This document shows, piece by piece, positions 1-9,481 of a stretch of DNA of 64,000 nt. A program made the position numbers and the translations under genes. Source of the stretch: Bradyrhizobium sp. CCGB12 (lineage in GTDB: Bacteria > Pseudomonadota > Alphaproteobacteria > Rhizobiales > Xanthobacteraceae). Numbering within the stretch: the stretch's first letter is position 1; each line of letters starts with the position of its first letter. A model generated the notes under the pieces. The model was not told where the DNA came from. It made no database searches and worked only from the letters and a program-made list of their open reading frames with translations. The stretch covers positions 1,798,001 through 1,862,000 of the forward strand of contig NZ_JANADO010000001.1 in NCBI RefSeq assembly GCF_024199845.1, in the 5' to 3' direction.

Positions 1-226
1 CTCGCGCCGCCTGAACTCCCGAAATTTTTTCAAACCTGGCCAAGGATTCCGGCGTCTCGTTCGTCTGAAGGCGTGAATGCCCGGAAATCTCCTTCCGGCG
101 CCCCGGCTTATGGGTGGAACTGCTATGGTAAAGCGCTTGCGATCGCGGTCATGGACGGGACCGGCCGCAGGACTGGGTGACGATCCCCATTGCGTCGCTC
201 AATCCCGTCGGCCGTGAGGACAGGGT

Positions 227-817
227 ATGGGGCGCACCATTCAGCTCACGACGGCAGAGGTGACGGAGCCGCCGGACGGCGGCCCCACGGACAGCGACCT
301 CGTCAGTCTGGCCACGCAGGGCAACCGGGCCGCATTCGAGGCCCTGTTGCGGCGTCACTACGACCTCATGCACCGCGTTGCGTGGCGCATGACCGGCTCC
401 CGGACCGACGCGCAGGATATTTGCCAGGACGTTTGCTGCGCGCTGGTGGAACGGATCGCTTCGTTCAGAGGTGAGGCTAAGTTCACGACCTGGCTGGTCG
501 GCATCGTGCGCAACGCCTGCCATGACCATCATCGGCGCCGTTCGACCTTCACGCGCTTCAAAGGCCATCTTGCCGTTCTGGCCGACATGGCGGCGCCGCC
601 GGATGGCCGGGATCTGTTTCGTCGCAGCTGGCTCGCGAGCGAGCTGGCGCGGCTTTCGCCGCTGCTGCGGGAAACGGTCGTGCTCGTGGCCGGCGAAGGC
701 ATGACGCATGCGGAGGCCGCCGCGGCCCTCGGGGTCTCCGAATCGACCATCTCCGGCCGCATGCACGAGGTGAGGCGGCAGGCGGGTCTCGCAAAGGACA
801 TTGGCGATGAGTTCTGA
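227..817 (+). CDS. ECF-type RNA polymerase sigma factor
   Basis: This 196-aa protein should direct RNA polymerase to a small stress or envelope regulon. The sequence shows a region-2 helix around residues 42-70 (RHYDLMHRVAWRMTG, then DAQDICQDV). A region-4 helix-turn-helix follows at about residues 150-190 (LRETVVLVAGEGMTHAEAAA, then LGVSESTISGRMHEVRR). The length is typical of the ECF class. The ATG at 227 has only a weak purine-rich leader. The gene overlaps the following VWA gene by 11 bp, so the two are co-transcribed. No separate anti-sigma gene is visible; the membrane-anchored VWA partner may take that role, but that is inference. Confidence 0.9.
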   Translation: MGRTIQLTTAEVTEPPDGGPTDSDLVSLATQGNRAAFEALLRRHYDLMHRVAWRMTGSRTDAQDICQDVCCALVERIASFRGEAKFTTWLVGIVRNACHDHHRRRSTFTRFKGHLAVLADMAAPPDGRDLFRRSWLASELARLSPLLRETVVLVAGEGMTHAEAAAALGVSESTISGRMHEVRRQAGLAKDIGDEF

Positions 818-2930
818 TCCCAACAGCATGCGTTTGCCCGATCCTCCGCCGCCGGCGGCAGAAGTACGCGACGCTGCCGTGCAACAGGCGTTGCTGCGCT
901 TCGATCAAAAGAGTGCCGAGAACGGCCAAGGAATTCCGACCGACATCCGTCTCATCGAGCGAACCGTCGCGCCCTTGCGGCGGTCGCGCGAGAGGTCTGT
1001 CATGAGTCGTACGCGATATTTCCTGGCTGCCAGCCTGGCCTGCGTTGTTGCCGGGACGGGCGCCTATCTCCATCTCATGCGGTCGTCGCAGGACGTCGCC
1101 GCACCCATCGAACAGAAGCTGGCGAGCAACGAGGTCGCTCAGGCTCCTTCGACAGTGCAGGCAAAGAAGGAAAGCGACAGCCCGGCCCGGCCGCAAGCGC
1201 CGGTCGAAGCCTCTCCGGCCGCAAAGCCCATCCAGGAAGCCGCCGCGCCTGCGGTTACGGCGGCGCCGCCTCCCGCCAGACCGCACGCGGAGAGCCAGGT
1301 CGCCAGCAGGGCCGCTCCTCAGGCATTTTCCGCGAGGGCGCCCGACCAGGTGCGGGGTCTCATTCCGTTTGGTGACGCGCGCAGCCGCCATGGCATCACT
1401 GCTGACGGCGGCACGCGCATGTCGCCGTCAGCATCTGTGCGTCAGGCGGCGCCGGTCGACGTCTTGCGCGACCACAGCCAGCGCGAACACGAGCCTGTCG
1501 GCCGCGACAAGTTTGCGAATGCGCCGGAGAACGCCTTCAAGGTCGCGCGCGATGTGCCCGTCTCGACATTCTCGATCGACGTCGATACGGCGTCGTACGC
1601 GTTCGTCCGCGCACAGCTCAACCGCAACATCCTGCCGCCGGCCGCCTCCGTCCGGACCGAGGAGCTGATCAATTACTTCCCCTATGCCTATGAAGCGCCC
1701 GCATCGGCGAACGAGCCATTCCGGGCCAACGTTGCCGTGTTTCCGAACCCCTGGGCGGAAGGCCGCAAGCTCATCCGCATCGGCGTCAAGGGATATGCGC
1801 TGCAACAGACGAGCCGGCCGCGCGCCAATCTCGTCTTCCTGATCGATACGTCGGGCTCGATGCAGCCGCAGAACCGGTTGCCGCTCGTGAAACAGTCGCT
1901 TGCCATGCTGGTCACCCAGCTGCAACCCGAGGACCGCATCGCGATCGTGACCTATGCCGGGAATGCCGACACGGCGCTCGAGCCCACCTCCGTCTCCGAG
2001 AAAGCGAAGATCCTCGCGACGATTGATCGGCTCGAGGCGGGCGGCAGCACGGCCGGGGCCGAAGGCATCAGGCAGGCCTATACGCTTGCGGCGCAGAACT
2101 TCGACGCCGGCGGCGTCAACCGCGTCATCCTCGCGACCGACGGCGACTTCAATGTGGGGATCACGAACCAGGGCGAATTGAAGAGTTTCGTCGAGCGCCA
2201 GCGGGAAAAGGGCATTTTCCTGTCCGTGCTCGGTGTCGGTGCCGGCAATTACAACGACGCGCTGGCGCAGACATTGGCGCAGAACGGCAATGGCGTGGCT
2301 GCCTACATCGATACGATCAACGAGGCGCGCAAGGTGCTGGTCGAAGAGGCGAGTTCGACGCTGTTTCCGATCGGCAAGGATGTGAAGATCCAGATCGAGT
2401 TCAATCCCGCAGCGGTCGCCGAATATCGGCTCATCGGCTACGAGACCAGACTTCTCAATCGCGACGATTTCGCCAACGACAAGGTCGATGCCGGCGACGT
2501 CGGCTCGGGGCAAACCGTGACGGCGCTCTACGACATCGTGCCCGTCGGCGGGCCTCGGCTGGTCGACGATCTTCGATATGGTGCGCAAGCTCCAGCGAAC
2601 GGCGCGTCGCCGGCCGAATACGCCTTCGTCAAGATCCGTTACAAGCTGCCGCGATCGGATCGCAGCATGTTGATCAGCACACCGGTCGATCGCGCATCGG
2701 AGCATGGCCGCTTCGAGGACGCGCCGCTCGATGCCCGCTTCGCAACCAGCGTGGCCGCGTTCGGCGAGATCTTGCGTGGCGGAAAGCATACCGGCCAGTT
2801 CGGCTATGACGACGTGCTGCGTATCGCCTCGGCAGCGCGCGGCGACGATCCTTACGGCTATCGCTCGGAGTTCCTTCAGCTGGTGCGCGCGGCCAAGACT
2901 GCGAGCGCAATGCAGCCGCTGCGCCCGTGA
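807..2930 (+). CDS. VWA domain protein with VWF_N and DUF3520-type C-terminus (YfbK-like)
   Basis: A 707-aa envelope protein. About 65 N-terminal residues lead into one transmembrane helix (YFLAASLACVVAGTGAYLHL), then an Ala/Pro-rich linker to about residue 160. A VWF_N segment (STFSIDVDTASYAFVRAQL) and a VWA domain with an intact MIDAS motif (DTSGSM) follow, then a beta-rich DUF3520-like C-terminus. I prefer the ATG at 807 over an upstream TTG at 801; either way the start overlaps the sigma factor stop. In this family the VWA domain is thought to mediate metal-dependent protein contacts outside the membrane, but the substrate is unknown. The cytoplasmic N-terminus beside an ECF sigma gene makes a regulatory link plausible. 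Confidence 0.88.
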   Translation: MSSDPNSMRLPDPPPPAAEVRDAAVQQALLRFDQKSAENGQGIPTDIRLIERTVAPLRRSRERSVMSRTRYFLAASLACVVAGTGAYLHLMRSSQDVAAPIEQKLASNEVAQAPSTVQAKKESDSPARPQAPVEASPAAKPIQEAAAPAVTAAPPPARPHAESQVASRAAPQAFSARAPDQVRGLIPFGDARSRHGITADGGTRMSPSASVRQAAPVDVLRDHSQREHEPVGRDKFANAPENAFKVARDVPVSTFSIDVDTASYAFVRAQLNRNILPPAASVRTEELINYFPYAYEAPASANEPFRANVAVFPNPWAEGRKLIRIGVKGYALQQTSRPRANLVFLIDTSGSMQPQNRLPLVKQSLAMLVTQLQPEDRIAIVTYAGNADTALEPTSVSEKAKILATIDRLEAGGSTAGAEGIRQAYTLAAQNFDAGGVNRVILATDGDFNVGITNQGELKSFVERQREKGIFLSVLGVGAGNYNDALAQTLAQNGNGVAAYIDTINEARKVLVEEASSTLFPIGKDVKIQIEFNPAAVAEYRLIGYETRLLNRDDFANDKVDAGDVGSGQTVTALYDIVPVGGPRLVDDLRYGAQAPANGASPAEYAFVKIRYKLPRSDRSMLISTPVDRASEHGRFEDAPLDARFATSVAAFGEILRGGKHTGQFGYDDVLRIASAARGDDPYGYRSEFLQLVRAAKTASAMQPLRP

Positions 2931-3025
2931 TCAATTTTGGATCATATGCGATCGCCCTGCGCATCGCGCGGTTGCAGGAACCTTCACTCCACGCATGAGT
3001 TGGCCGGTCGGGCAGGGCGAAAGTC

Positions 3026-3490
3026 ATGAGGTCCACCGTGCAAGACGACGTGCGCGTGCGCTCCATCGCGCAGATCGCGGGTCATCCAATTCATCCGATG
3101 CTGGTGCCAATCCCGATCGCGTGCTTCATCGGCGCGCTGCTGACCGACATCGCCTATGTCGCCAGCGCCGAGATCATGTGGGCGGATTTTTCCGCCTGGC
3201 TTCTGCTGGTCGGCGTCATCTTCGGGGTGCTCGCGGCCATCGCGGGCCTCACTGATTTCCTCGGCAACCGCCTGGTGAGGGCGCAGCCGCCGGCCTGGCC
3301 GCATCTGATCGGCAATGCCGTGGCGCTGATCCTCGCGATCTTCAACACGATGATTCACATGCGCGATGCCTGGACCTCGGTGTGGCCAACCGGGCTCGTG
3401 CTTTCTGCGATCACCGTGCTGATCCTGCCCGTCACCGGCTGGCTCGGCTGGGCCATGGTCTATCGCCACGGTGTGGGAGTTGCGCGATGA
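3026..3490 (+). CDS. DUF2231 family membrane protein
   Basis: A 154-aa inner-membrane protein with about four hydrophobic helices. The family signature [16 protein letters not shown] lies near residues 19-34, followed by helices around [42 protein letters not shown] and [13 protein letters not shown]. Members of this family resemble cytochrome-b-like or heme-associated membrane subunits, but no function is proven. The stop overlaps the ATG of the downstream sugar dehydrogenase lipoprotein by 4 bp (ATGA). The two therefore form a translationally coupled pair, and this protein could pass electrons from that dehydrogenase to the membrane (inference). Confidence 0.88.
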   Translation: MRSTVQDDVRVRSIAQIAGHPIHPMLVPIPIACFIGALLTDIAYVASAEIMWADFSAWLLLVGVIFGVLAAIAGLTDFLGNRLVRAQPPAWPHLIGNAVALILAIFNTMIHMRDAWTSVWPTGLVLSAITVLILPVTGWLGWAMVYRHGVGVAR

Positions 3491-4824
3491 AGTCCTCGAT
3501 TGTCCGCGCGCTGTTGTGCTCTTCGTTGCTGTGCCTTGCCGGCTGCAATGACGGCAGCGGCGATCCGAAGGCGCAAATCGGCGCCAATCCGACGCTACCG
3601 GACATCCAGCAATATCTGCTGCCGCCGGTCCACATCGCCCGTATCGTCGGCTGGAAGAAGGACGAGACGCCGACCGTCGCGCAGGGTTTGCAGGCCAAGG
3701 CGTTCGCGACGGGCTTGCAGCATCCGCGCTTCCTCTACGTGCTGCCCAATGGCGACGTACTGGTGGTGGAGTCCAAGGCGCCGAAGGGGGCTCCGATCAA
3801 GCGGCCCAAGGAATTCGTGATGGGGTATATCGAGTCCTGGGCGACATCGGGCGGCGGCGACACCGGGCCGGGTAATCGCATCACGCTGCTGCGTGACAGC
3901 AATGGCGACGGCGTGCCGGATACGCAGAGTGTTTTCCTCGACCATCTCAACTCGCCGTTCGGCGTCGCGCTGGTCGGCAACGATCTCTACGTCGCCAACA
4001 CCGATGCGATCGTCAAATATCCCTACACCGAGGGCGACACCAAGATCACCGCGCCAGGCACGGTGCTGACGCCGCTGCCGGGCGGGCCGATCAATCATCA
4101 TTGGACCAAGAGCCTGGTCGCGAGCCCCGACGGTTCAAAGCTCTATGCCGGCGTCGGCTCCAACAGCAACATCACCGAGAACGGCATGGAGGCTGAGCAC
4201 AACCGTGCCGCCATTCTCGAGGTCGACCGCGCTAGCGGCCGCTGGCGCATCTTCGCAAGCGGCCTGCGCAATCCGAATGGCCTCAGCTTCGAGCCGCAGA
4301 CCGGCGCGCTGTGGACGGTGGTCAACGAGCGCGACGAGCTCGGTCCCGATCTCGTCCCCGATTACATGACGTCGGTGAAGGATGGCGGCTTCTATGGCTG
4401 GCCCTACAGCTATTACGGCCAGCACGTCGATCCCCGCGTCAAGCCGGAGCGGCCGGATCTCGTCGCCAAGGCGATCGTGCCGGACTATGCCCTGAGCTCG
4501 CATGTCGCCCCGCTCGGGATGGCCTTCTCCACCGGCACCAGCCTGCCGGCCGCCTATCGCAACGGCGCTTTCGTCGGCGAGCACGGCAGCTGGAACAGAC
4601 AGGTGCTGAACGGCTACAAGGTCGTGTTCGTGCCGTTCGCGGACGGCAAGCCGAACGGGCCGGCGCAGGACGTCGTGACTGGCTTTCTCAATAGCGACAA
4701 CCAGGCGCGCGGCCGCCCCGTCGGCGTAGCCATCGACAAATCAGGCGCGCTGCTGATCGCCGATGACAGCGGCAACACGGTGTGGCGGGTGACCGCGACC
4801 CATCCGCAGCTGACGCAACGTTAA
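3487..4824 (+). CDS. PQQ-dependent sugar dehydrogenase (sorbosone dehydrogenase family), lipoprotein
   Basis: A 445-aa periplasmic lipoprotein. The signal peptide ends in a lipobox (LCLAGC, Cys20). The mature part is a six-bladed glucose/sorbosone dehydrogenase beta-propeller, with typical strands such as [39 protein letters not shown] and [19 protein letters not shown], and a near-C-terminal blade [20 protein letters not shown]. These soluble enzymes oxidise aldoses in the periplasm with PQQ. The substrate cannot be read from the sequence. The start at 3487 is fixed by the lipoprotein signal and by the ATGA overlap with the DUF2231 gene. A longer open frame upstream to 3382 has no signal and is rejected. 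Confidence 0.88.
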   Translation: MKSSIVRALLCSSLLCLAGCNDGSGDPKAQIGANPTLPDIQQYLLPPVHIARIVGWKKDETPTVAQGLQAKAFATGLQHPRFLYVLPNGDVLVVESKAPKGAPIKRPKEFVMGYIESWATSGGGDTGPGNRITLLRDSNGDGVPDTQSVFLDHLNSPFGVALVGNDLYVANTDAIVKYPYTEGDTKITAPGTVLTPLPGGPINHHWTKSLVASPDGSKLYAGVGSNSNITENGMEAEHNRAAILEVDRASGRWRIFASGLRNPNGLSFEPQTGALWTVVNERDELGPDLVPDYMTSVKDGGFYGWPYSYYGQHVDPRVKPERPDLVAKAIVPDYALSSHVAPLGMAFSTGTSLPAAYRNGAFVGEHGSWNRQVLNGYKVVFVPFADGKPNGPAQDVVTGFLNSDNQARGRPVGVAIDKSGALLIADDSGNTVWRVTATHPQLTQR

Positions 4825-4877
4825 GCGCGTCGGCGCGTTGTCGGGCAGACGGTTTCTGAACGCCAAGGAGTTGGACA

Positions 4878-5081
4878 ATGGGCCTAGCTCAATACGCCAT
4901 CGTGCCGGTGCAGGACGAATGGGGCGTGCTGCATGACGGCGACGTCAAGAGCAGATACGCCACCAAGGAAGCCGCGTTCGAGTCGGCCGTCGCGGCAGCG
5001 TCCCTGGCCTTGCGTGAGGGACACGAAGTCCACGTCAGCGTGCCCGGGCGCGAGGCCGGCGAGAGCGCGCTCGGCAGCTAG
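4878..5081 (+). CDS. small conserved hypothetical protein
   Basis: A 67-aa soluble protein with a clear Shine-Dalgarno (CCAAGGAGTTGGACA) before its ATG. The sequence reads like a DUF2188-type beta-alpha-beta fold: QYAIVPVQDEWGVLHDGD, then a helix EAAFESAVAAASLALREG, then EVHVSVPGREAGES. The function is unknown. It lies 53 bp after the sugar dehydrogenase and may be transcribed with it. Confidence 0.7.
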   Translation: MGLAQYAIVPVQDEWGVLHDGDVKSRYATKEAAFESAVAAASLALREGHEVHVSVPGREAGESALGS

Positions 5082-5122
5082 AGCACGATGAGATTAGGTT
5101 TGTTGCTGCAACGGAGGAGATG

Positions 5123-5247
5123 CGCTCCCTCTCCCGCATGCGGGGGAGGGCTGGGGTGGGGGTATCTCCGCAAGCGAGAACCCCTGTGTGGAGAGAGCCC
5201 TCACCCGGCGCTTCCGCGCCGACCTCTCCCGCAAGCGGGAGAGGTCG
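5123..5247. repeat. rhizobial GC-rich intergenic palindromic repeat
   Basis: This segment contains CTCTCCCGCATGCGGGGGAG-type and GACCTCTCCCGCAAGCGGGA-type hairpins around a central block. The style is that of dispersed extragenic palindromes in Bradyrhizobium. It is non-coding; the short open frames across it are by-products. The remaining DNA from 5248 to 5620 shows no gene I can support and should hold the promoter of the MFS gene. Confidence 0.7.
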
Positions 5248-5624
5248 GAAAGAGCCCGCGGCCAATCAATTCAACTTAAAGCCATTCCGCTTTAGCTGCG
5301 TCGCACGATCAGCCGCCCGCACCGCGCGGGCAGTCGGCGCGTACATTCAAGCAGCCTTTTTGATTCCCCGCGACGGCATGTCGAGCCGGTTCGCGCGCAT
5401 GGCCGCTGCCGGGAGCGTCCGCGCCTAGATAACATCATGTTAGGTTTATCGCATAACTGGGTAATTGTGTTAGCCCGGCGAAAGCCTATTGTCGCGACCA
5501 ATCAGACACTATCGGCAATGACGAGCGCTCGCGGATACCCCGCACAGCGGCGGGATAGTGCTGTCCAATTTCTAGCGAAGCCCGCCAAGGGACATCAGCA
5601 AACCCAGTGGAGGAATTTTCTGAG

Positions 5625-7022
5625 ATGACCACGACTCGCGCGATCCCTCACATGAGTCAGTCCAGGAAGGCTGCTGCCAGCGGCTGGATCGGCTCGGCTC
5701 TCGAATATTATGACTTCTTCATCTACGCGACTGCCGCTTCTCTGATCTTCCCGCAAATCTTCTTCCCGTCGGAAAATCCCACCGTCGCCATTGTCGCATC
5801 GCTGGCGACCTATGGCGTTGGATATGTGGCTCGTCCCATCGGCGCCTTCGTCCTCGGACATTGGGGCGACACCCATGGCCGCAAGACCGTACTCATCGTC
5901 TGCATGTTCCTGATGGGCATCTCGACCATGGCCGTTGGTTTTCTGCCGACCTATCAGCAGGTCGGCATCCTGGCGCCGATCCTGCTCGTCGCCTTGCGCC
6001 TCGTGCAGGGATTTGCCGTTGCCGGTGAAATCTCCGGCGCCAGCTCGATGATCCTGGAGCATGCGCCGTTCGGCCGGCGCGGCTTCTATGCCAGCTTCGC
6101 CCTTCAGGGCGTCCAGGCCGGACAAATCCTCGCGGCAGCCGTCTTCCTGCCGTTGGCGGCCTATATGCCGACCGACGCCTTCAACAGCTGGGGCTGGCGG
6201 ATTCCGTTCCTGCTCAGCTTCTTCGTCATCGTCGCAGGCTACATCATTCGTCGCGAAGTCGACGAAACTCCTGCCTTTGCCCGAGAGGGCGAGCGGGGAG
6301 AAACGCCGCGGGCGCCCATCGTCGAGGCCATCAAGCTGAGCTGGCGCGACATGCTCAGGGTCATCTGCATGGCCCTGATGAACGTCATTCCGGTCGTTGC
6401 GACCATCTTCGGTGCGGCCTACGCGGTCCAGCCGGCCTATGGCATCGGTTTTGCCAAGGACGTCTATCTCTGGATCCCGGTCCTCGGAAACATGCTGGCC
6501 GTGTTCGTCATCCCCTTCGTCGGCAATCTCTCCGACAAGGTCGGTCGCAGGCCTCCGATCATCGTGGGCGCGCTTCTGTCCGGCTTGCTCGCCTTCGGCT
6601 ATCTCTATGCCATCAGCATCAGGAACGTGCCGCTGGCGATCCTGCTGTCGCTCCTGATGTGGGGCGTCGTCTACCAAGGCTACAACGCGATCTTCCCGAG
6701 CTTCTACCCGGAGCTGTTTCCGACGCGAACCCGGGTGTCGGCAATGGCGATCTCGCAGAATATCGGCACGACCATCACCGCGTTGCTTCCGGCGCTGTTT
6801 GCGACCGTGGCGCCTCCCGGCTCGGCCAACATTCCCTTGACGGTGGGGGCGATCGCCTTCGGCATCACGGTCATCGCGGCGCTGGCGGCCGTCACGGCCC
6901 GGGAAACCTATCGGATCCGCATCGACGATCTCGGCAATCCCAAGGCCGTTCCGATGCCGCGGGCAGACTATGAGCGGCAGCGCGCGGAGGCGGCGAGCGG
7001 CGCGGCCGCAATTCCATCCTGA
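5625..7022 (+). CDS. MFS transporter, metabolite:H+ symporter (MHS/ProP-like) family
   Basis: A 465-aa inner-membrane transporter with twelve predicted helices. The MHS-type N-terminus ASGWIGSALEYYDFFIYATA and the loop 2-3 signature GHWGDTHGRKTVLI are both present. So is the second-half copy GNLSDKVGRRPPIIVGA. Family members import small acids, betaines or sugars with protons. The ATG at 5625 is preferred because GGAGG at 5609-5613 precedes it; an in-frame GTG at 5607 overlaps that site. It lies upstream of a BKACE enzyme, a second MFS and a CoA-transferase, so it probably imports their carbon source. Confidence 0.9.
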   Translation: MTTTRAIPHMSQSRKAAASGWIGSALEYYDFFIYATAASLIFPQIFFPSENPTVAIVASLATYGVGYVARPIGAFVLGHWGDTHGRKTVLIVCMFLMGISTMAVGFLPTYQQVGILAPILLVALRLVQGFAVAGEISGASSMILEHAPFGRRGFYASFALQGVQAGQILAAAVFLPLAAYMPTDAFNSWGWRIPFLLSFFVIVAGYIIRREVDETPAFAREGERGETPRAPIVEAIKLSWRDMLRVICMALMNVIPVVATIFGAAYAVQPAYGIGFAKDVYLWIPVLGNMLAVFVIPFVGNLSDKVGRRPPIIVGALLSGLLAFGYLYAISIRNVPLAILLSLLMWGVVYQGYNAIFPSFYPELFPTRTRVSAMAISQNIGTTITALLPALFATVAPPGSANIPLTVGAIAFGITVIAALAAVTARETYRIRIDDLGNPKAVPMPRADYERQRAEAASGAAAIPS

Positions 7023-7040
7023 CTTGAATGTGAGGAGCCA

Positions 7041-7072
7041 TGCCGCTGCGATCGATGATGTTTGCAGCGGCA
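7041..7072 (+). terminator. hairpin downstream of MFS gene
   Basis: A 9-bp perfect stem (TGCCGCTGC / GCAGCGGCA) with a 14-nt loop lies just after the MFS stop. There is no T-run, so intrinsic termination is uncertain. Confidence 0.35.
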
Positions 7073-7143
7073 GGGCTCGCCGCGTTAAGTAACTGGCTAC
7101 TCGAACCTGGTGCGCGCGAGCGCGATCATCATGAGGTCAAGGG

Positions 7144-7971
7144 ATGAACCCCGTCGTCGTTGCTGTCGCTATCACCGGCTCCGTTCCGCGCAAGAAGGAC
7201 AATCCGGCGGTGCCGATCCTGCCGTCCGAACAGATCGAGTCGACGCACCAGGCCTTCGCGGCCGGCGCCACGCTCGCCCATATCCATGTCCGCAACGATG
7301 ACGAGAGCCCGTCCTCCGACCCCGAGCGTTTTGCGCTCGTGCAGGAGGGGATCAAAAAGCATTGCCCGGGGATGATCGTTCAGTTCTCGACCGGCGGGCG
7401 CGGCCGCGATCCCTCGGCGCGGGGATCGTCGCTCTATCTCAAGCCGGACATGGCCTCGCTGTCCACGGGCTCGGTGAACTTTCCGACGATCGTCTACGAG
7501 AACAGTGCCACCCTGGTCGAGACCCTCGCCACCGGCATGAAGACGAACGGCATCCGGCCGGAAATCGAGATCTTCGATCTGTCACATATCCATGGGGCCC
7601 GCCGCCTGATCGAGGCGGGGCTGATGGATGCGCGTCCGCACGTGCAGTTCGTCATGGGCGTCAAGAACGCCATGCCCGCGGACGAGCATGTCCTCGACAT
7701 CCTCCTGGGAGAGCTGAAGCGGCTGATCCCGCAGGCGACCTGGACCGCCGCGGGGATCGGACGTCATCAAGCCGAGGTCATGGGCTGGGCGCTGTCGCGC
7801 GGCGCCGATGCGGTTCGCACCGGGCTCGAGGACAATATCAGGATCGACAAGTCGCGCCTCGCCGCCAGCAATGCGGAGCTGGTGACCGTCGCCTGCGAGG
7901 CCGTCGCGCGCCACGGCCGGCGCGTCGCCACCGCGGCCGAGGCGCGATCCCTGCTCGGGCTCGCAGGGTAG
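7144..7971 (+). CDS. beta-keto acid cleavage enzyme (BKACE, DUF849 family)
   Basis: A 275-aa TIM-barrel enzyme of the 3-keto-5-aminohexanoate cleavage (Kce) family. These enzymes condense a beta-keto acid with acetyl-CoA to give acetoacetate and a shorter acyl-CoA. Recognisable parts are the N-terminal strand VVAVAITGSVPRKKDNPAVP, the metal-binding HIHVR in ATLAHIHVRNDDES, the later FDLSHIHGARRLIEAG and the C-terminal RTGLEDNIRIDKSRLAASNA. The exact beta-keto acid (for example dehydrocarnitine) cannot be decided. The two flanking MFS transporters and the downstream class III CoA-transferase suggest one catabolic unit for an imported keto or hydroxy acid. Confidence 0.9.
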   Translation: MNPVVVAVAITGSVPRKKDNPAVPILPSEQIESTHQAFAAGATLAHIHVRNDDESPSSDPERFALVQEGIKKHCPGMIVQFSTGGRGRDPSARGSSLYLKPDMASLSTGSVNFPTIVYENSATLVETLATGMKTNGIRPEIEIFDLSHIHGARRLIEAGLMDARPHVQFVMGVKNAMPADEHVLDILLGELKRLIPQATWTAAGIGRHQAEVMGWALSRGADAVRTGLEDNIRIDKSRLAASNAELVTVACEAVARHGRRVATAAEARSLLGLAG

Positions 7972-8053
7972 GGGCTACTGCCTCCTGCTGACATGCTCCC
8001 GGCCGCGTTCTGCCATTCGGCGGACGGCATTTCGCTCAGCCAAAACTCCCGCT

Positions 8054-9307
8054 ATGACGTGTCTGCGCGCAGGCATGAAGCTGGGGCAGGCGACGATCGG
8101 AATGCGGTTCTTGAAATCTGACGGCAGGCTCATCGGGGTCCTGCTGGTGCTTGCAATCACCCAGCTCATTGGATGGGGCACGATCGGGCTTCCGCCCATC
8201 GTCGGGCGCGATCTTGCCGCCGATCTCGGCATGAGCCTGCCGATGGTGTTTGCCGGCACCTCCACGCTTTACGTCACCATGGGGCTGTGTGCGCCCTGGC
8301 TCGCCAAGGTGTTTGCGCGGCATGGCGCGCGCAAGACGATGATGGTGGGCACGATCGTTTCCGTGCCGGGCTACCTCGTTCTGTCGCTTGCCCATCAGCC
8401 GCTGCTCTATTTCGTCGCCTGGGTTATCCTCGGCATGGGCGGCAGCGCGACGCTGTCCACCGGTGCCTATATCTTGCTCAACGAAGTTGCCGGCCGACAG
8501 GCCAAGAGCGCCATCGGCGCGCTCATGCTGGTGACGGGATTATCCGGCAGCATCTTCTGGCCGACCACGTCGTTTCTGAGCGGACATTTCGGCTGGCGCG
8601 GGACGTGTCTGGTCTATGCCGCAATGCTGATCCTGGTTTCGCTTCCGCTCTATGCCTTCGCAACTCCGCGCCGGGCCGTCGCGAAGGAGGGCGGCTCCGC
8701 TCCCGCCAAGCAATCCAATGCGTCGTCAATTCCGCGGAGCACGTTCGGCCTCGTCGTCGCCGCGATCACACTCAACGCCTTCGTCACGTTCGGCCTGAGC
8801 GCCGTTTTCATTGAGCTGTTGCGGGCCGAGGGACTGGCTCCGGCACAGGCAATCGCCTTCGGCTCGATGCTCGGCGTGATCCAGGTCAGTGCCCGCGGGC
8901 TCGACTTCCTCGGCGGCGGACGGTGGGACGGGATCACGACCGGGCTGGTCGCCGGCATGGCGCTGCCCGTGGCCATGCTGCTCCTGATGCTGAGCGAGGG
9001 GAGGACCTGGGCGGTCGCGGTCTTCATTATGCTCTACGGCGCCGGCAGCGGGGCCATGGCAGTGGCGCGGGCGACGATCCCGCTCGTCTTCTACGACCAG
9101 GCCGAGTTCGCCAAGGCATCGTCGATGATCGCGATGCCGCTCAATCTCGCATCCGCCATCTCGCCGCCCGTTCTTGCCGGCCTGCTCACCCAGTTCGGCA
9201 GCCGCGGTGCGCTCGGTCTCACCTTCGCCTTCTCCTGCGCGGCCGTAATGATCCTGGTTCTGCTCAGCCGCCGGCGGCCGCAGGCGGCCGCGGTTGCTGC
9301 GACCTGA
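8054..9307 (+). CDS. MFS transporter (OFA/MCT-like)
   Basis: A 417-aa, twelve-helix major facilitator protein. It starts with a short polar N-terminus, then helix 1 IGVLLVLAITQLIGWGTIGL. The loop WLAKVFARHGARKTMMVGT stands for the MFS motif A. A central linker (RRAVAKEGGSAPAKQSN) divides the two six-helix halves. An ATG at 8102 is a possible shorter start. The organisation resembles monocarboxylate or aromatic-acid permeases. It sits between BKACE and a CoA-transferase gene, so it probably carries a related organic acid. Confidence 0.85.
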   Translation: MTCLRAGMKLGQATIGMRFLKSDGRLIGVLLVLAITQLIGWGTIGLPPIVGRDLAADLGMSLPMVFAGTSTLYVTMGLCAPWLAKVFARHGARKTMMVGTIVSVPGYLVLSLAHQPLLYFVAWVILGMGGSATLSTGAYILLNEVAGRQAKSAIGALMLVTGLSGSIFWPTTSFLSGHFGWRGTCLVYAAMLILVSLPLYAFATPRRAVAKEGGSAPAKQSNASSIPRSTFGLVVAAITLNAFVTFGLSAVFIELLRAEGLAPAQAIAFGSMLGVIQVSARGLDFLGGGRWDGITTGLVAGMALPVAMLLLMLSEGRTWAVAVFIMLYGAGSGAMAVARATIPLVFYDQAEFAKASSMIAMPLNLASAISPPVLAGLLTQFGSRGALGLTFAFSCAAVMILVLLSRRRPQAAAVAAT

Positions 9308-9481
9308 CCGACCAATATTCGCAGAGCGGAAATTGGCCGGCGCGGGCGACTTCGCTACCGGGGCAGGGGATGGCCGTATGCCCCAGATGCAGTGCTCCGT
9401 GCGTCAAAATGGTGTATCCGCAGGGAGCGCGGCCCGCGATCTCGCCGCCGCGCCAATATTCAGTTCCCGGGAGAAATCTAC

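Noticed and set aside
1428..2789. 453-aa minus-strand open frame opposite the VWA gene
   Set aside because: High-GC shadow frame rich in Arg and His with no domain; the plus-strand gene shows clear VWA motifs.
5595..6677. 360-aa minus-strand open frame opposite the MFS gene
   Set aside because: Shadow composition (Asp, Gln, His, Arg repeats); the plus strand encodes an unmistakable transporter.
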